From assembly GCA_905178155.1 (NCBI GenBank), contig CAJINV010000002.1, positions 8,877,412-8,941,411 on the forward strand: a DNA stretch of 64,000 nucleotides, in the 5' to 3' direction. Of this stretch, positions 20,301-31,901 are shown piece by piece. Every line of letters begins with the position of its first letter. Position 1 is the first letter of the stretch. A program made the position numbers and the translations under genes. The DNA comes from Amoebophrya sp. A120 (Eukaryota; Sar; Dinophyceae; Syndiniales; Amoebophryaceae). The notes below the pieces were generated by a model, which was not told the DNA's origin, searched no databases, and saw only the letters and a program-made list of their open reading frames with translations.

Positions 20301-21938
20301 TTCCAGCGGTGGCGGTTCTTGGTCGGCCGCCTCCGCTGCTGCTTCGGCCTGCGCCGCCGTTGCGGCGGCCTGAGCGGGAGGCATGTCCGCGATGTTTGTG
20401 GGCGCCGGCGGAGGTGCAACGACCTGGGTGGTAGCAGCCTTTTTCTTGTTGCGCCCGTATATGCAGTCCACGCAGTCCTCCAAACGCGAGGGAGACGGGA
20501 CCGGCCTCGCCAGCGCCAGTCCGGCCGGCATCGGGCCGGCCGTGGTCACGACGGTCGGCTGATCACCAACCTTCTCCGCGAAGCTGCCCGACGGCTGCTC
20601 CACGAGTGGCGGCGGTGCGGGCGGCAAGTTGTCAGCTACCGCGGCTTTGTCCGCGGCTACGTGGGCCGCGAGCGCGGCTTTTTCGGCCGCCGATTGCGGC
20701 GGCAGCGCGATTGCGGGTTTTGTGTGGCTTCCTTCTTTTTCAGTCGGGTAGCAGTCCCCCAACCCAAGGCAGCCTCGATCGGGAGAAGCCTCGCCGTTTT
20801 TCAACTGCTCTCCGGACAGCTGCTCCCCCTTGACGACGGCGGGCGAGGCCATAGGGGCGTGCGAGGCCGTCATCATCAGTTCCGGAGGGGAGGCAGGAGG
20901 TGCGCCGCGATTCGCTTGAGGTCGTGGAAAACTACCTGTGCCAATCGGCGGAGGCCCACCTGGCTGCTCTTCGAGCGCGCCCGTGGAACCGTATAATTGG
21001 CCCTCTGTGCTGGCCGTGGGCTTGTCCATCTCCGCTGTTGAGCCAGTGGATTCATGCGTAGGGGCTTGTTGGGTCGTCGTGCTGCTACCCGTCTCTTCAT
21101 GTTGTTCTCCTGCCGGTGATGACGCTATGTGCGGAGACGGAGTAGTGGTGGACATCTTGTGCTCCTCCTCCAAAAAGCTGGTAGCAGTACCACCAGGCTC
21201 TTTATTCTCTTGCTGGGCCTCCTGCTGCTGCTGCTGCTGCGCTTCCGAAGAGGCTGCTCCCCGCCCTTGCGCCTCCGCTAACGCGGCTGGGTTTTGCGTT
21301 GTGGTCGGGGCAGCCGTTGCGTTGGCCGATGCCGGTGGCGCTGGCATGGTTTGTGGAGTGTTGCTGTCGTCCACGACCGGTGGCAATTCCCCGTCCGCAC
21401 CATAATTGTTGTTGTCATTATCTGCGTTTGCACTGTTCCCTGCGGGGCCGGCGGGCGCAAGGTTCTTACTGTTTTCCTGGAATGATGACGATTTTTCTGG
21501 TGAACTTGGGATGCCAACAGTAGGCTCAGCACGATTTTGCCACCCCGCTAGTGAAGCCGGATTCTGTGTCGTCGACGAGCCCGCTGTAGCGTTGGCCTGT
21601 ACGGACGGCGGGGATGGCATGGTCGCTGGAGGTGTGGTGGGGGTACTTTCCTCCATCGGTGGCAATTCACCATCTGCTCCGTAGTCGTTGTTGTCAGTAT
21701 TCACATTTTTTGTTTTCTCTGCGAGCTGATTTTTGTTATTTTCTTGGAACGACGAAGACTCAGACGATGGACTTGCGTCCAAGCTCGGACGTGGTGCCCG
21801 ATGCAGGTCGAAGGCGGTAACGAAGTCCGAGATTGCGATCCCGAGCGCAATGGCTGACAATGAAACTGAAGCTCGGAAGTATGTCATTCTCTTTACATCG
21901 TGAAGATAAGAGGATACCTTTCTTCGGTTCACAGGCAT
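17318..21938 (-). CDS. Mucin-like secreted or surface protein with one introner intron
   Basis: The spliced product is about 1469 aa: exon 1 from 21938 to about 17714, then a 211-bp introner intron, then an exon to the stop at 17318. A signal peptide or anchor follows Met1 or Met18 (MTYFRASVSLSAIALGIA). The body is very rich in Ser, Thr, Pro, Ala and Gln with few aromatics. It contains repeated modules: NNYGADGELPP twice plus a variant (DYGANSEL), the string STTQNPASLA with relatives, and at least six copies of an SFLQ(E/D) or SLLQD motif. Short cysteine motifs (CLGLGDC, CVDCIYG, CLDCYD) are spaced along the first half. The C-terminal 250 residues become charged, with a KKKKKEK run and two further cysteine pairs. 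The composition suggests heavy O-glycosylation at a cell surface or a secretory organelle of a parasite. The exact function is unknown. Confidence 0.75.
17508..17713 (-). mobile_element. Introner element, family IV, in the mucin-like gene
   Basis: This 206-bp element has near-perfect inverted ends: the outer TAT(C/T)CAAG, then AAAAAAACACCATCACAATC, 26 matching bases from the C at 17512. The 5-bp target duplication CCACG lies at 17503-17507 and 17714-17718. On the transcript strand, removing the element plus one copy joins GTTCGCGACGTGG to TGCAAAATTTTG, giving Val-Arg-Asp-Val-Val-Gln-Asn-Phe in frame and opening 62 further C-terminal codons. Unspliced, the frame ends after about 70 junk codons. 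The intron would be 211 bp. No register across the duplication gives GT-AG. Confidence 0.88.
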
Positions 21939-23263
21939 GATAATAGACGTTTACTTGAAATTGCGAAATAAATACTAGGTAAGGATGTATTGTACGAATG
22001 TGTGCTTGATCTTGCTAACAGCTTCTTGTGACGAAGGGGGCTTCTAAAATTTCTTTTTCGAGTTGTAGGGGGGCGGAACGAGTGCAAAATGAGTACGTGT
22101 GAAACTAGGACAAGAAAAGCTGAAAATCACTGGCCATGCATGATCAAGCAACAACAATGAGGTCTACTTGAACGTTCTTCTACTTGGTGTTCTTACGAAA
22201 GCCTGAACGACGAGGACAACTCCGAGAAGCACGACAAGGTTGCACGCAGAGGGAAGGGGAACAAGACGACCGAGGGCACTTACATTTAAATATGTTCAAT
22301 ATGTACTTTCCGCTTCGCCAACTGTGTACGAAACAAATCGAGCCGAGACAGCATGCATCGCACGACACCGACGGAGTCTAAGGTCTTCTTTCACGATGCA
22401 GCACAGAACAGACTCAAAACGAAAATCCAAATCATGATGCAGCGAGAACGCTAGCGTAAGCAACCGAAGTAGGCCGCGCACAGCGGAAAGAAAACCGAGC
22501 TGAAATGCCACTTGGATGCGCGCAAGCATCTTCCGCCTGAACGATGAAAAGAGACGCGAAAAAGACAGATCTTGTATATTGCAATCTTACCGAGGAGTCG
22601 CTTTATGAAATAGCACGCGAGGGGGCATCAAATTTACATTTATCATCCTGCTACGAAATCAAAACCCGAAGAACAAAATTTGACGTAGAGAAAATGATAC
22701 AAAACCTGAGCTCACGTCCACAGCCTGTGTCTGATATAGCCTCATGTAGTGTCGTTTTGTTTTATCGCTACGATCATGTGAATGTGTCGGGTGCTTTCAT
22801 ATCTTCATGCTGCTTTCACATCGTAAATTTTGGCCCTGGGCACTAAACCAAATTCACAATGGAGCACATGCATGTTGTCGCTTTCTCTATGTGAAATCGT
22901 CTATGTATGTGAGCAAAAAAAGAAGTTTGCGGATTGCACAGGGACGAGGTTGGCTTCCTTTGCGTGAAACTAACATCAAGAAGTGCATGCGTCGCGGGGT
23001 GCGTGTGTCGCCTTGTAGTATTCTTGTTGAAAAGAAGAGACAACTCTATTCGTCAGGTCTGTCTCCAAAGTATCGCAAACAGCAAACGCCGAAGGTCTAG
23101 CGCTTGATAGATGAAAAGGCCCTCTGCTAGCACCTAGCAGCGCTGGGATATCCAAGCACCGGCCTTCAAATTCGGAAGCGGAACGCATTTTTCCTCTCCT
23201 CGCAAGATAAAAAGGAAAAGCGAGATCATTTTATACATCGGTACAAATGTCCGACCGTGTCTT
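21939..23263. other. Intergenic, no supported gene
   Basis: This is about 1.3 kb between the start of the mucin-like gene and the stop of SRP receptor alpha. A plus-strand frame of 100 codons (22544-22846) and several shorter ones exist, but none has a domain or coding-like composition, and plus-strand genes are otherwise absent from the window. Confidence 0.5.
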
Positions 23264-25611
23264 CTATCTGCTGAGCAGTGCGTTGCAGACGTCTTCGACG
23301 TGCAGTTTCCTCAAATTTGTGTACTTCTGCCCCGTTCCGACGAACACGACGGGCTGCCCGCTGACGTACACCATGGACAGCGCCGCGCCGACCTTGTCGT
23401 CCACGGTGTCGTACTTCGTGAGCAGCAAGCCGTCGATCCCCCGCGGGTTCACCCGGTCCGGGCTGAGGTCGATCAAGGAGCGGTTGAACTGCTTCACCTG
23501 GTCGATGCCGTCGTTCCCCGTGAGCGCCTCGCCGACGAAGAGCACCAGATCCGGTTGGTTCACGGCGACCATCTTGCTGATTTCCCGCATCAGCGGTTCG
23601 TTCCCCTGCATGCGGCCCGCCGTGTCGATCAGCACCACGTCGATGTTTTCCTTGGCCGCGTGTTTCAGGGCGTTCTTCGCAATCTCCGCCGGGTCCTTGC
23701 CGTAGCCGCGCTCGTACAGCTGCGCATCCAGACACCTCGCGTGGGTCTTCAGCTGCTCCACGGCGCCCGCGCGAAAGGTGTCACAGGCGGCGATCAAAAT
23801 CTGATAGGTATGGGTTTTCAGCTTGAAGAAGTAGTTCTTGGGGTATAGAAATGAATACTTAGCAGTGGTCCTGATGATGTTACACAGGGAAAGAACCTGC
23901 TCTGGCAAGTTCTCGTTTGAGACGAAAATTTAAATTTTTCCGAAGCAGACTTGTTCAAAAAAAAAAAATGAATACGCTCAGCCCGCCCTGCTTCTTCAGA
24001 TGATAAGCCACCTTCGCTAGATTTGTGCTTTTCCCGACCCCGTTGACTCCGATGAACGCGATGGAGAAGGGCCGCCCCGCGGCCTTCGCCTGCAGCGCCG
24101 CCCGCATGACGTCGACGCTTTTCTTCGGTGTCAGCAGCTGCGATATCGCCCGAACCATCTCGCGGTAGATGGTTTGCCGTATGGTAGTCCACGCCTCCGT
24201 TGTTTGGCCAACCAATGACTGGCGCACGCTCTCGAGCAAGCGGTCGGCGACCTGTTAAGTCGGATGTCGTGTGACTTCAAGATGATGTTTTGTTCTGCGT
24301 ATCTATGTCATTGCAGAACAGCAAGCAACGATATTCGTTTTCGTATTCACTTCGTAGCACCCCTCAACATCTCAACGAGTACCTCTTTCGCCACGTTTTT
24401 GTTAAGCAATTGGTCTCGTATTGGTGCGAGCAAGGGTGCCAAGTCGTCCTCTGTCAGCTTCTTTCCGCCGGTGAAACCTTTCATTTTACTGCTCAGCTTC
24501 CCCCAAATGCTGTTAGGAGCAGTATCGTCCACAGGCTCGATCAGAACCGGCTGTTGATGTTTTGCATGTGTAATATGGATTGTGTTGATGCTGATGCATT
24601 CTAAGAAAGTCCGTCGATTGCGAAAGCAAAATTGAAACTCGAAAGGCCCATCTACCTCGCCCGAGACATATTCAGAGGCATTAAGCCCCGTCGTGTGTAG
24701 CCCCTGTGAGAAAGCATTCATTTCGCAAGCTTTTATCTATACGTACCTTCTGATTGATCTCCGGCTCCCCGTCGTCATCGTCATCCAGGAACTGCGCGAG
24801 AGCTGCCGCGTTTTGGCTCTCTTCCGAGGCTTCATCCTTGCCGTCGCCGCTCTTCGAGAAGTCCAACTTATCTATGGCCTGCTTGTTCACCTTTCCGGCG
24901 CCGACCCACTCGCGCTTCCCCCGCCGCCCCGAAGCCGCGCCGTCTTCCGACTCCTCGGATTCCTTCTTGTCTGCGCCGTCGCTCACCCCGACGCGTTTGC
25001 CCCGCTCTGTGTCAGCGAAGGACCGCATTTCCGTCTTTTTCGTCAGCCATTCCCGGTCGAACTCCAGTTTTATACGCTCGAATTCGAGCTTGAAGTCGTC
25101 CCTGAACCTCCAATCTAACCGGTCACAGTTCGGGTCCAGCGTATTGGCGAAAGCGGCGGAAACCTGCTGGAGCAACCGGTCCAGGTACGCCATTTGCAAG
25201 ATACCCTGGCGTTTTTTTTAATTGCATGATAGACAAGCGAAAGTCTACTTTCGTCATTTCTAGAGTCTTCCACCGGCTTTCGTGCTACTTATCACAGGAA
25301 GAGATCTTCAACACCGATTGAACAATGCAAATGATCGTGTTGTTGAAAACATAGTTACACAAACAAATCATATGTCGTGCAACGAAAAATCCTGTAAGTA
25401 CCTGGTATATCAGCACAAACACGAGCTCCAGGTCGTTTCGTATTTTGCACTTCAGTTTGTAGTTGTCGACTTGCGTGGACGCACTGTCATCGTTTTGCTC
25501 CTGCAGAAGGACCGTCTTGATGAATTTGTCCACCGGGTCCTTGGCAAGCTTCAGTTCCCACCGGAACAAAACCACACCGGTTTTTGTGAACACAATGAAA
25601 TCGTCGATCAT
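23264..25611 (-). CDS. SRPRA: Signal recognition particle receptor subunit alpha
   Basis: There are five exons (25611-25402, 25205-24747, 24550-24383, 24251-23976, 23800-23264), all phase 0 and all with GT-AG introns of 196, 196, 131 and 175 bp, giving 549 aa. The order is an N-terminal SRX longin-type domain (MIDDFIVFTKTGVVLFRW) that binds the beta subunit, a charged linker, the SRP54-type N domain (helical, residues about 225-320), and the GTPase G domain. The G domain has GVNGVGKSTNLAKVAYHLKK (P loop), DTFRAGAVEQL, DTAGRMQ (G3) and TKYD (G4). The protein docks SRP-ribosome complexes at the ER membrane. The SRX domain rules out bacterial or plastid FtsY. The start at 25611 is preferred because it begins the SRX strand; a 16-codon in-frame extension to a non-ATG codon exists upstream. 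Confidence 0.93.
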
Positions 25612-26252
25612 TTTTTCGGTAGATGCTTCTTGCAAGTCTATGTGAAGAAAGATTTTCACTACCGTGCAAATGTCATTGTTGAAAAATACTACTAAATGGC
25701 CAGGAATATTAACTAAAAAAGGGCGAAACTAACGAACTCTACTGAAACGGTCAAACCAAAATTTCTCTTTTTACTTCGACTTCGAAAAGAAACTACTTAA
25801 ACTGTGAAATGGCAATATTCCGGCATGCTGACTAAGCTCTCCTCTACCATAACGGGCTGATGCGTTTTCAGAAAAAACTCTCTCGAGGCGAAGGCCCAGT
25901 TTGTTTAGATCTGTAATTGCTCTTCAAGGGCCAGAATGATTAGATCTTATTCCGTCAGAAACCTCGAACTACACGCAATGTATGCGTGAGAACCCGCAGT
26001 TCATTGTCATTCGATCCTGCAATAAGCTCGTCTCTGCGTTGGAACACGATCCAGACGCGACACAGAAATGGCTTCCGCGGCGCCTACTTCTCGGTAGCTA
26101 TTTTTACCACCTCGCTCGCGATCTTTCAATTTGAAAAAAAATCCTGCAAACAAGCGGGAAGCTTCACTTACTTTCTCGTCGCAGCAGTTTATCGTCGATT
26201 AAATTCTACAATAAGTTCAAGTTTACACGGCACTACAAGAACCTTGATTCAA
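25612..26252. other. Intergenic, no gene seen
   Basis: About 640 bp of mixed composition without a convincing frame. It includes the SRP receptor 5' leader and probably the 3' end of the next gene. A plus-strand frame over 25986-26492 is antisense to the small gene at 26253-26615 and is not supported. Confidence 0.5.
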
Positions 26253-26615
26253 TCAGAACTTCCCTCCCAGAAATACGCGCTGCCCGTCCACCCAGCCCCA
26301 CTTGCTACCCACGGCGCTGCGGCCGCAAAGCACCTCTACTGCGCTGAAGGATTTATTCGCGGGTTTACTTGCGGTTGCCCCAGAGGTGGCAGCTGCCGAG
26401 TCGGCGATTCTTCCCTGCTGCTTTTCGCCTTTTTCCTCCCACTTAATAACCTGCGACCAGGTATTGTGCAGAACCTGTGGAGTTATCTTTAGATTTTCCT
26501 GCTCCGCTGCGCTGGGAATGCGAGACGACGTTGCCTTCAGATTCTTGTGCTGGTTGCGATCCCCGTAGGTCATCACCCAACGGGCGTTCTTTTGCGCGCC
26601 GGTGTGTTGAGGCAT
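26253..26615 (-). CDS. Small hypothetical protein, about 120 aa
   Basis: The first ATG is at 26615 (MPQHTGAQKNARWVMTYGD); an in-frame stretch of 21 codons precedes it. The protein is hydrophilic and basic in its first half (NQHKNLKATSSRIPSAAEQ) and ends GSKWGWVDGQRVFLGGKF, with two tryptophans and many glycines. No signal peptide or membrane segment is visible, and I do not recognise the family. Codon use is GC-rich at third positions, as in neighbouring genes, which supports it as coding. Upstream exons cannot be excluded. Confidence 0.5.
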   Translation of the reverse strand: MPQHTGAQKNARWVMTYGDRNQHKNLKATSSRIPSAAEQENLKITPQVLHNTWSQVIKWEEKGEKQQGRIADSAAATSGATASKPANKSFSAVEVLCGRSAVGSKWGWVDGQRVFLGGKF

Positions 26616-27017
26616 GTTGGTGATGACTGCGAAATATCTGCAGGCTTCTTTTTGTACAGAATCGAAAGTAGCTGACAACCGCGAGCAAACGTTGGCACCA
26701 CGAACAAGCTAAATCTCAGTTTCTGCATCTGAAGTCGTTTGCGCGGAGATGGAAAGATGTCCGATCCCTAAGTAATCTGCAGGACAAAATATCGCCATTT
26801 TGATCTACCTCTCCTGTTGTGGGCCTGGGCGGCCCTCTTTGACAAAAATAAAAAAAGCGGCACTCATTGCACACTCAAGCGAAGTCTTTCTCTTCCACAT
26901 TCACCTTCGACTCATCTCTTACAAAAAACAAACGAACATCCCGCGCCGTCCCATCTCATCTTCCAAAGACACGGAAGATCGGGAATTCAACTGATCTGTC
27001 GTGTATCTGCATCTTCC
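26616..27017. other. Short spacer, no gene seen
   Basis: About 400 bp between two small minus-strand genes. Nothing was recognised beyond likely untranslated sequence. Confidence 0.5.
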
Positions 27018-27467
27018 CTATGCCCGTGTGAGGGTGCACATGCCATCCGTCGTTAAGTGCCGCAGTTCTGTTTCAGTGATGACCTGGAGGGAGATCGTTT
27101 TCCCGCCCAGGCGGCCTTCCCAGTAATTCTCGCCCTTTTTGTCCATTTTGTGTGCGAGGGAGCCAGATTTAGCACAAAGATTCGGACAGCACCCACAACA
27201 CACGCCGGATTGCTCGGAGATCGTGATCTGGTGGTCTGAATTTCGGCTGTCGAAGGAAATCACCCACGTGCCGTTGTACCAACAACTCCCACACGAGTGT
27301 GTCGAATGCCATTCCCCGGCAAGGCTGTGTGAAGAGGAGGACGAAGATCTGCCCATAGTACCAAGGATCTCTTTGCTTCGTCGGGAATGAACCAGTGGCT
27401 TATTTTCCTCTTGATGCCGTCGAGGTGTGGAGCAATTATGGTTCGTGGATGAATCGTCTCCTGTCAT
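27018..27467 (-). CDS. Cysteine-rich hypothetical protein, about 149 aa
   Basis: The frame starts at ATG 27467; a second ATG before a serine run gives a shorter product. After a basic, disordered-looking N-terminus comes LAGEWHSTHSCGSCWYNGTW, then a cysteine cluster VCCGCCPNLCA, and then a strand-like region (YWEGRLGGKTISLQVI) ending DGMCTLTR. The alternation of short strands and glycine turns with W-x-G motifs recalls small beta-barrel folds, and the cysteines could bind metal or form disulphides. No signal peptide is apparent. The family was not recognised and the function is unknown. Confidence 0.5.
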   Translation of the reverse strand: MTGDDSSTNHNCSTPRRHQEENKPLVHSRRSKEILGTMGRSSSSSSHSLAGEWHSTHSCGSCWYNGTWVISFDSRNSDHQITISEQSGVCCGCCPNLCAKSGSLAHKMDKKGENYWEGRLGGKTISLQVITETELRHLTTDGMCTLTRA

Positions 27468-28284
27468 TGAAGATTACAAGACTTTGTATTTCAGTCATGG
27501 CTCAGTGACAATTTGCTTTGTCTTTGTTTGTGTATGGTACAAAGTGGGCGCTGAGAAACAAGTGAGTGCAAGCAGATCCCCATAATCTTGTCTGGCTGAC
27601 GGACGAAGCAATAAGCACGACTCAGTGTCCATTTTTCTTTTCCGTTCACTCGACGCTCAGAGAAAACAAAAAGCGGCGATCCTGATGCTGCGGTCAACTT
27701 AAAAGCATCCAGTATGAGGATGAACACGAGTGCCTTACCAAAAACAGGCTTCGCTGTGCAAGGTCCCACTAAGACAACATAGTCCGATTGGTTTTCTCAT
27801 GTGATTGAAAGACTGGTGACAAAGGCGGGCGGGCTACTCCTTATAAAAATTCAACCGGCGTTCGATAAGGTGTTAGATGTCAGGCGAATCAGCAGTTGGC
27901 AGGCAGGTGTGGTTGTACTGTAATATTCGCTGCTATGCGAGACGAACAAAAAGATCTTGAGCATGTACAAATGCGAAATAGTCCATGGCGGGGGTCTACC
28001 CTCCGATAGATTCGCCACTCTATTCCGATAATTTTTGCGCGTTTGTAATATTCACGAACTCCCACTGTCTCCAAAGTTTCGTCTGATTTACCTTTGCTGT
28101 AGTTACAGAGATATGGATACTGGTCGTCACTTCAAAAAATCGCGACTGCTTATAAAACATTCTCATGAAAATAAAAGTGTGCTTCTGGGTGGAGAGGACC
28201 TGAAAAGACCGAGTTTCCCAAATAAATGCGACCCCAAAACTGCTCCCCACCAGACCTTGACACGCATCCAATCGTCACGACCAC
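27468..28284. other. Intergenic, no supported gene
   Basis: About 800 bp. A minus-strand frame at 27491-27769 begins with a hydrophobic, signal-like stretch, but it has no further support. The rest probably is the 3' untranslated region of the ALY/REF-like gene and the leader of the next one. Confidence 0.5.
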
Positions 28285-29558
28285 CTAGCACATTTGCACC
28301 TTGATCTTCTGCTGGTTCAAGGTACCGCCATCGTACTTTTGGATCGCCGAGGAAGCGTCTTTCTGGGTCGTGTATGTCAGGACGAATTCGCCGGTCTTTC
28401 CCCGCACGGTGTCGCAGCTCTCGATCCGTCCACATTGCTGGAACGCGTCCCGCAGGTCGCTTCCCGAGATCTGCGCCGGCACGTTGGTGACCCGGATCAT
28501 GCAGTGCGCTCGGTTACCTCCACGGTCCCGGGAAGACCGGTTGTTCCCGCGGCTGTTTAGTATTATTTTTTGTCGCTTCTTAGGCAACCTGGCAAACAAG
28601 TATGACTATGAACCTCCATTTTGTATATGCAAAATAATACAGTTCCAGTTCACGAGTTATCCAAAATACTAGTAATCAATGCGTTACGACTCGTAGGTTC
28701 TATCATGCCGATCAAATCAAAGAAGCCCAAAAAAAATCTGTACCGGGACGGCTTTTCCTGTTCTTCGTCCTTGTAGTACCCCCGGGTATAGTCCGGCTGG
28801 CCCCCACCTCGGCTCTGGCCGGCGTCGTACGGTTGGTAGCGGGGGTTCTGCGGGGGCGGCTGGCCGTACCGTGGGTTGCTGGGGCCGTACCCGTAGTCGT
28901 CGTAGTAGCGATCCTTGCCCCCACCGCGCCGGTCGTCGTAGTAGTCCCGGGGCCCGCCGCCCTTGCCGTAGCCGCCGTACCAGTCCTTCCCGTAGTAGTC
29001 GCTCTCGTACCAGTCGTTCTTCCCCGAGTCCCGGCGCCCGTAGTTCGTGCCGCGGTCGTAGTTCCGCCCGGAATTACTGCCGCCCTTTTTGTCGAACTTC
29101 TTCTTCACGTCGTTCTCACCACCCCCCTTCTTGTCCCCCTTCTTGTTCTTCCCCTTGGACTTGTTGGACTTTTTCGCGTTCTTGTCCGCCTTCATCACGT
29201 CGTCCAAACTCATGGCCAGCTTGTCCTCGGTCTTCTTGCCGGAATCCGCAGCAGGAGCGTCTTCCTTCTTCTCCTTAGGCTCCGCTTTTTCCTTCTTCTC
29301 GGGCTTCTTCTGGTTCTTCTTCCCGTCCTTGATCAAATCTTCGAGGGTTTTTTCCTCCACCACCTTCTTGGAATCCTTCTTCTCCGCGGCCTCCTCGCCA
29401 TCCTCGGTCTTGTGCTCGCCCTCCTTCTGCTCCTTGTCGAGCTTCATCACGGTGGACTCTTCGTTCTTCCCCTCCTCGTTGGAAGATTTGTTGACTTCGT
29501 CAAGCCCACTTTCCTCGGCCAGCACCTTCGGCTCAGACTGCTCCAGGTCCGACGTCAT
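28285..29558 (-). CDS. ALY/REF-like RNA-binding mRNA export adaptor
   Basis: There are two exons (29558-28744 and 28552-28285) with a 191-bp GT-AG intron in phase 2, giving 360 aa. The N-terminal half is acidic and lysine-rich. Residues about 114-124 (KLAMSLDDVMK) match the short UAP56-binding motif at the start of ALY/REF export adaptors, and a second similar motif (KTLEDLIKDGK) lies at residues 70-80. Residues 165-270 are Arg/Gly/Tyr/Asp-rich, typical of RNA-binding disordered tracts. Residues about 285-360 form an RNA-recognition motif (IRVTNVPAQISGSDLRDAF, then GEFVLTY as the RNP1 region, then AIQKYDGGTLNQQKIKVQM). Unlike typical ALY/REF, the RRM is C-terminal and no second RG region follows. 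A general nuclear RNA-binding protein is the alternative. Confidence 0.65.
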
Positions 29559-30634
29559 TTTTATTTTCACAGTAGTTGTAGTACAAGATCGATCTTTGTG
29601 GATGGAAACAACTGCGGTTCTTTTGTTGAGATCTTCGAAGAAAAACACAGTGGACAGAACTGACCACTTCGTGACTACTTATATCTTCCTAGGAGGGATA
29701 TTAGTAGATACCCGTAGTTTATTTCGGTAAAAACGACCAAGGAAAAATTTTTATTGGTACTCGGTGAACAAAAGATGTCGTTCTGTCGACCTGGACAAAA
29801 GTTTGAAGAGGGGTGCGTGCAATTTGAAAAAAATTATTAATAGTGGGTGGGGGGCGAGACGCGATGCGTCAATGACATCAATGATACGAAATAAACTTTT
29901 GCGGGAATGGAAACGGTTACAGAAAGTTCGAAGATCAGGGTGAATCGGGGAAAATTCTGATCGTGAAATTTGAAACTCGTTGTATTTGAGGAACTTAGGT
30001 TTGCGACGATTTTCTATTGCTTCACGAAACCATCTCACCATTTTCAAATTCTACACGCAAATTTGTTTCGCTTTCTGGACCAATTCTTTGGCTTGATGAA
30101 TTTTGCATAAATTTAGCGTTCCGTACGACGTAGTGCCAACACGATTAATCATGCATATTAAATAGGCGCCTTGTAGAAAGATAGAGGGGCGATGAAACGG
30201 TAAAGACCGGAACACCCAAGGCGGGGAGCCACAAGAGTAGAGGGAGACACAAATCCCGAGGCGGGTTTTTCTTTGTTTTTGTTCCTCACGTGAAATAAAT
30301 TCAACAAAATATTGTACATCTACATTTATGACAAAGCTCCTAAAACAAATCATGTTCAACTCCCGACAAACGTAGACCATATGTGAACAACTGAACGGCG
30401 ATGCAAAGACAGGCTGCCATGCACTTTCAACGTCCGATGAAATCTCGATTTATTTCAGAAAACTGCGCAACAAGTGAAACAAATGTAAAGTACATTACTA
30501 TAGAACCGATAGAAGTAGAACCACTATGACTAAGACTATGCAATAGCACACATTTCAAAAATAAAAACCCAAAACTAGAACCTTGTTGTAAGTATACGAT
30601 ACTGCTACATTGTAATCCTCCGGTCGATTCGATC
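29559..30634. other. Intergenic, no gene seen
   Basis: About 1.1 kb of fairly AT-rich spacer between the ALY/REF-like start and the stop of the next gene upstream. The open frames are short and lack the GC-rich third positions seen in genes of this window. Confidence 0.55.
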
Positions 30635-31414
30635 TCAAATCCAGGCGTTTCCCCTGCTGGACAAGTGTTTTTTCTTCGAAAACGCGTCCAGGTTCTTCGG
30701 GTGCATCTCTTCCTCTTCAGTCGAGTACCCCTGGTCCGCTGCGTAGAGGTTGTTCTCGGACTCCTCCCCATCCAAGGTAAAATTGTCGCTCTCTTTGTAC
30801 ACCACGTCTGCCGCGGCGAAAAACTGGTTTGCGTAAAAGTTGCGGCTCGAACTGCTGTGCTGCTTGGCGCGGATCAAGTACAGCCCGTAGAGAACGAAAA
30901 ACAAAAACACCATCCCGAGAAAATGCTCCAACGTGACGCAGGGCGTTTTGGCGACATCCAGTTCCTTTGCGAGGCCGATAAAAATATTCCCGGAAGATGA
31001 ATCGGGAGTAGATGAACTTGGCGTGGTCGTGTAGTCTCTAGTACTCACCTCCAGTTGCTTCTGCACCGTCTGCGACCCGAAGGCCTCCGCCTGCTGCGTT
31101 TCAAGAAAAGACTGGAGCTCGATCTCCGCCTGCATGTCAGAATCCTGCTGGCTTGCTGTCAAAGTGGCATGATTGCCAGCTTTTGGCACCGCTGCAGATC
31201 TGGTGGTCCTACCTGACAACAAATTTGTGTCGGGAATCGTCGCGAAAGCCGCCTTCATGATTTTATCATCAGCGAGATACTGCAAGCTCCTTCCGCTAGT
31301 TCCCCGCATGTTGGTGTGGCTGCTGTGGCCGTAGACGCGGCGCTGCAGCTGTTCCTCACTTCGGTACTCGCGACGGAATTCGAGATAGGTCACGCGACGC
31401 GTCGGCGTCGACAT
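30635..31414 (-). CDS. Single-pass membrane protein, about 259 aa
   Basis: The first ATG is at 31414; six in-frame codons precede it without an ATG. The N-terminal 60 residues are basic and Arg-rich (TRRVTYLEFRREYRSEEQLQ), followed by Ser/Thr/Gln-rich sequence. A transmembrane helix occupies residues about 163-181 (HFLGMVFLFFVLYGLYLI), closed by RAKQ. The C-terminal 75 residues are acidic and then basic. The lack of an N-terminal signal and the basic N-terminus favour an anchor with a cytosolic N-terminus. The family is not recognised. No intron is needed for this frame. Confidence 0.6.
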   Translation of the reverse strand: MSTPTRRVTYLEFRREYRSEEQLQRRVYGHSSHTNMRGTSGRSLQYLADDKIMKAAFATIPDTNLLSGRTTRSAAVPKAGNHATLTASQQDSDMQAEIELQSFLETQQAEAFGSQTVQKQLEVSTRDYTTTPSSSTPDSSSGNIFIGLAKELDVAKTPCVTLEHFLGMVFLFFVLYGLYLIRAKQHSSSSRNFYANQFFAAADVVYKESDNFTLDGEESENNLYAADQGYSTEEEEMHPKNLDAFSKKKHLSSRGNAWI

Positions 31415-31901
31415 TTTTTTAGTTAAAGTCAAACTTTTTCAAATTTTCTAGTCCACTTTTCCCGACGAATCAATTGGCCCAGACCCCGTATGATCATCGG
31501 TCATCGAATTGTGAAAAACAAAAAACGTCCCGTCAGAGGCTTGCTGTGTGTTGTGGAGAAAATCCTTTGACTTTCTGTTCTATAGGAATATCAACGTTCT
31601 GGGATGACAACAGCATGTTTTTTCAACGTCCACTGCATGTGGCAATGTTTTGATTCTGCGAAAAGGTCACGAGACGGAGACGAAACACGATAGCATTCTA
31701 CTTCCTCTTAACGGTCTACCTTTACGATGATGCATGACGATTTTAAAGTAACACGGTACTTTGTGCTATTGATTAGCAGCGGTGCGGATCTACGAGAACA
31801 TTAGAGAAACAACGGATATTGATACAACCGCGCGCCTGCGAATTCAGAAAAGACAACGGCTCATCGCGTTGACGGCTGAGATGTCCATCGTTTATGACGA
31901 G
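31415..31901. other. Intergenic, no gene seen
   Basis: About 490 bp between the membrane-protein start and the TRAPPC6 stop. It is AT-rich with no supported frame. Confidence 0.5.

Noticed and set aside
19650-20996. 448-codon plus-strand open frame, Arg-rich
   Set aside because: Antisense to the mucin-like gene; the Arg/Gly richness reflects complemented Ser/Ala/Pro codons.
23264-25611. FtsY of bacterial or plastid origin
   Set aside because: The N-terminal SRX domain, the introns and the charged linker identify the eukaryotic SRP receptor alpha subunit.
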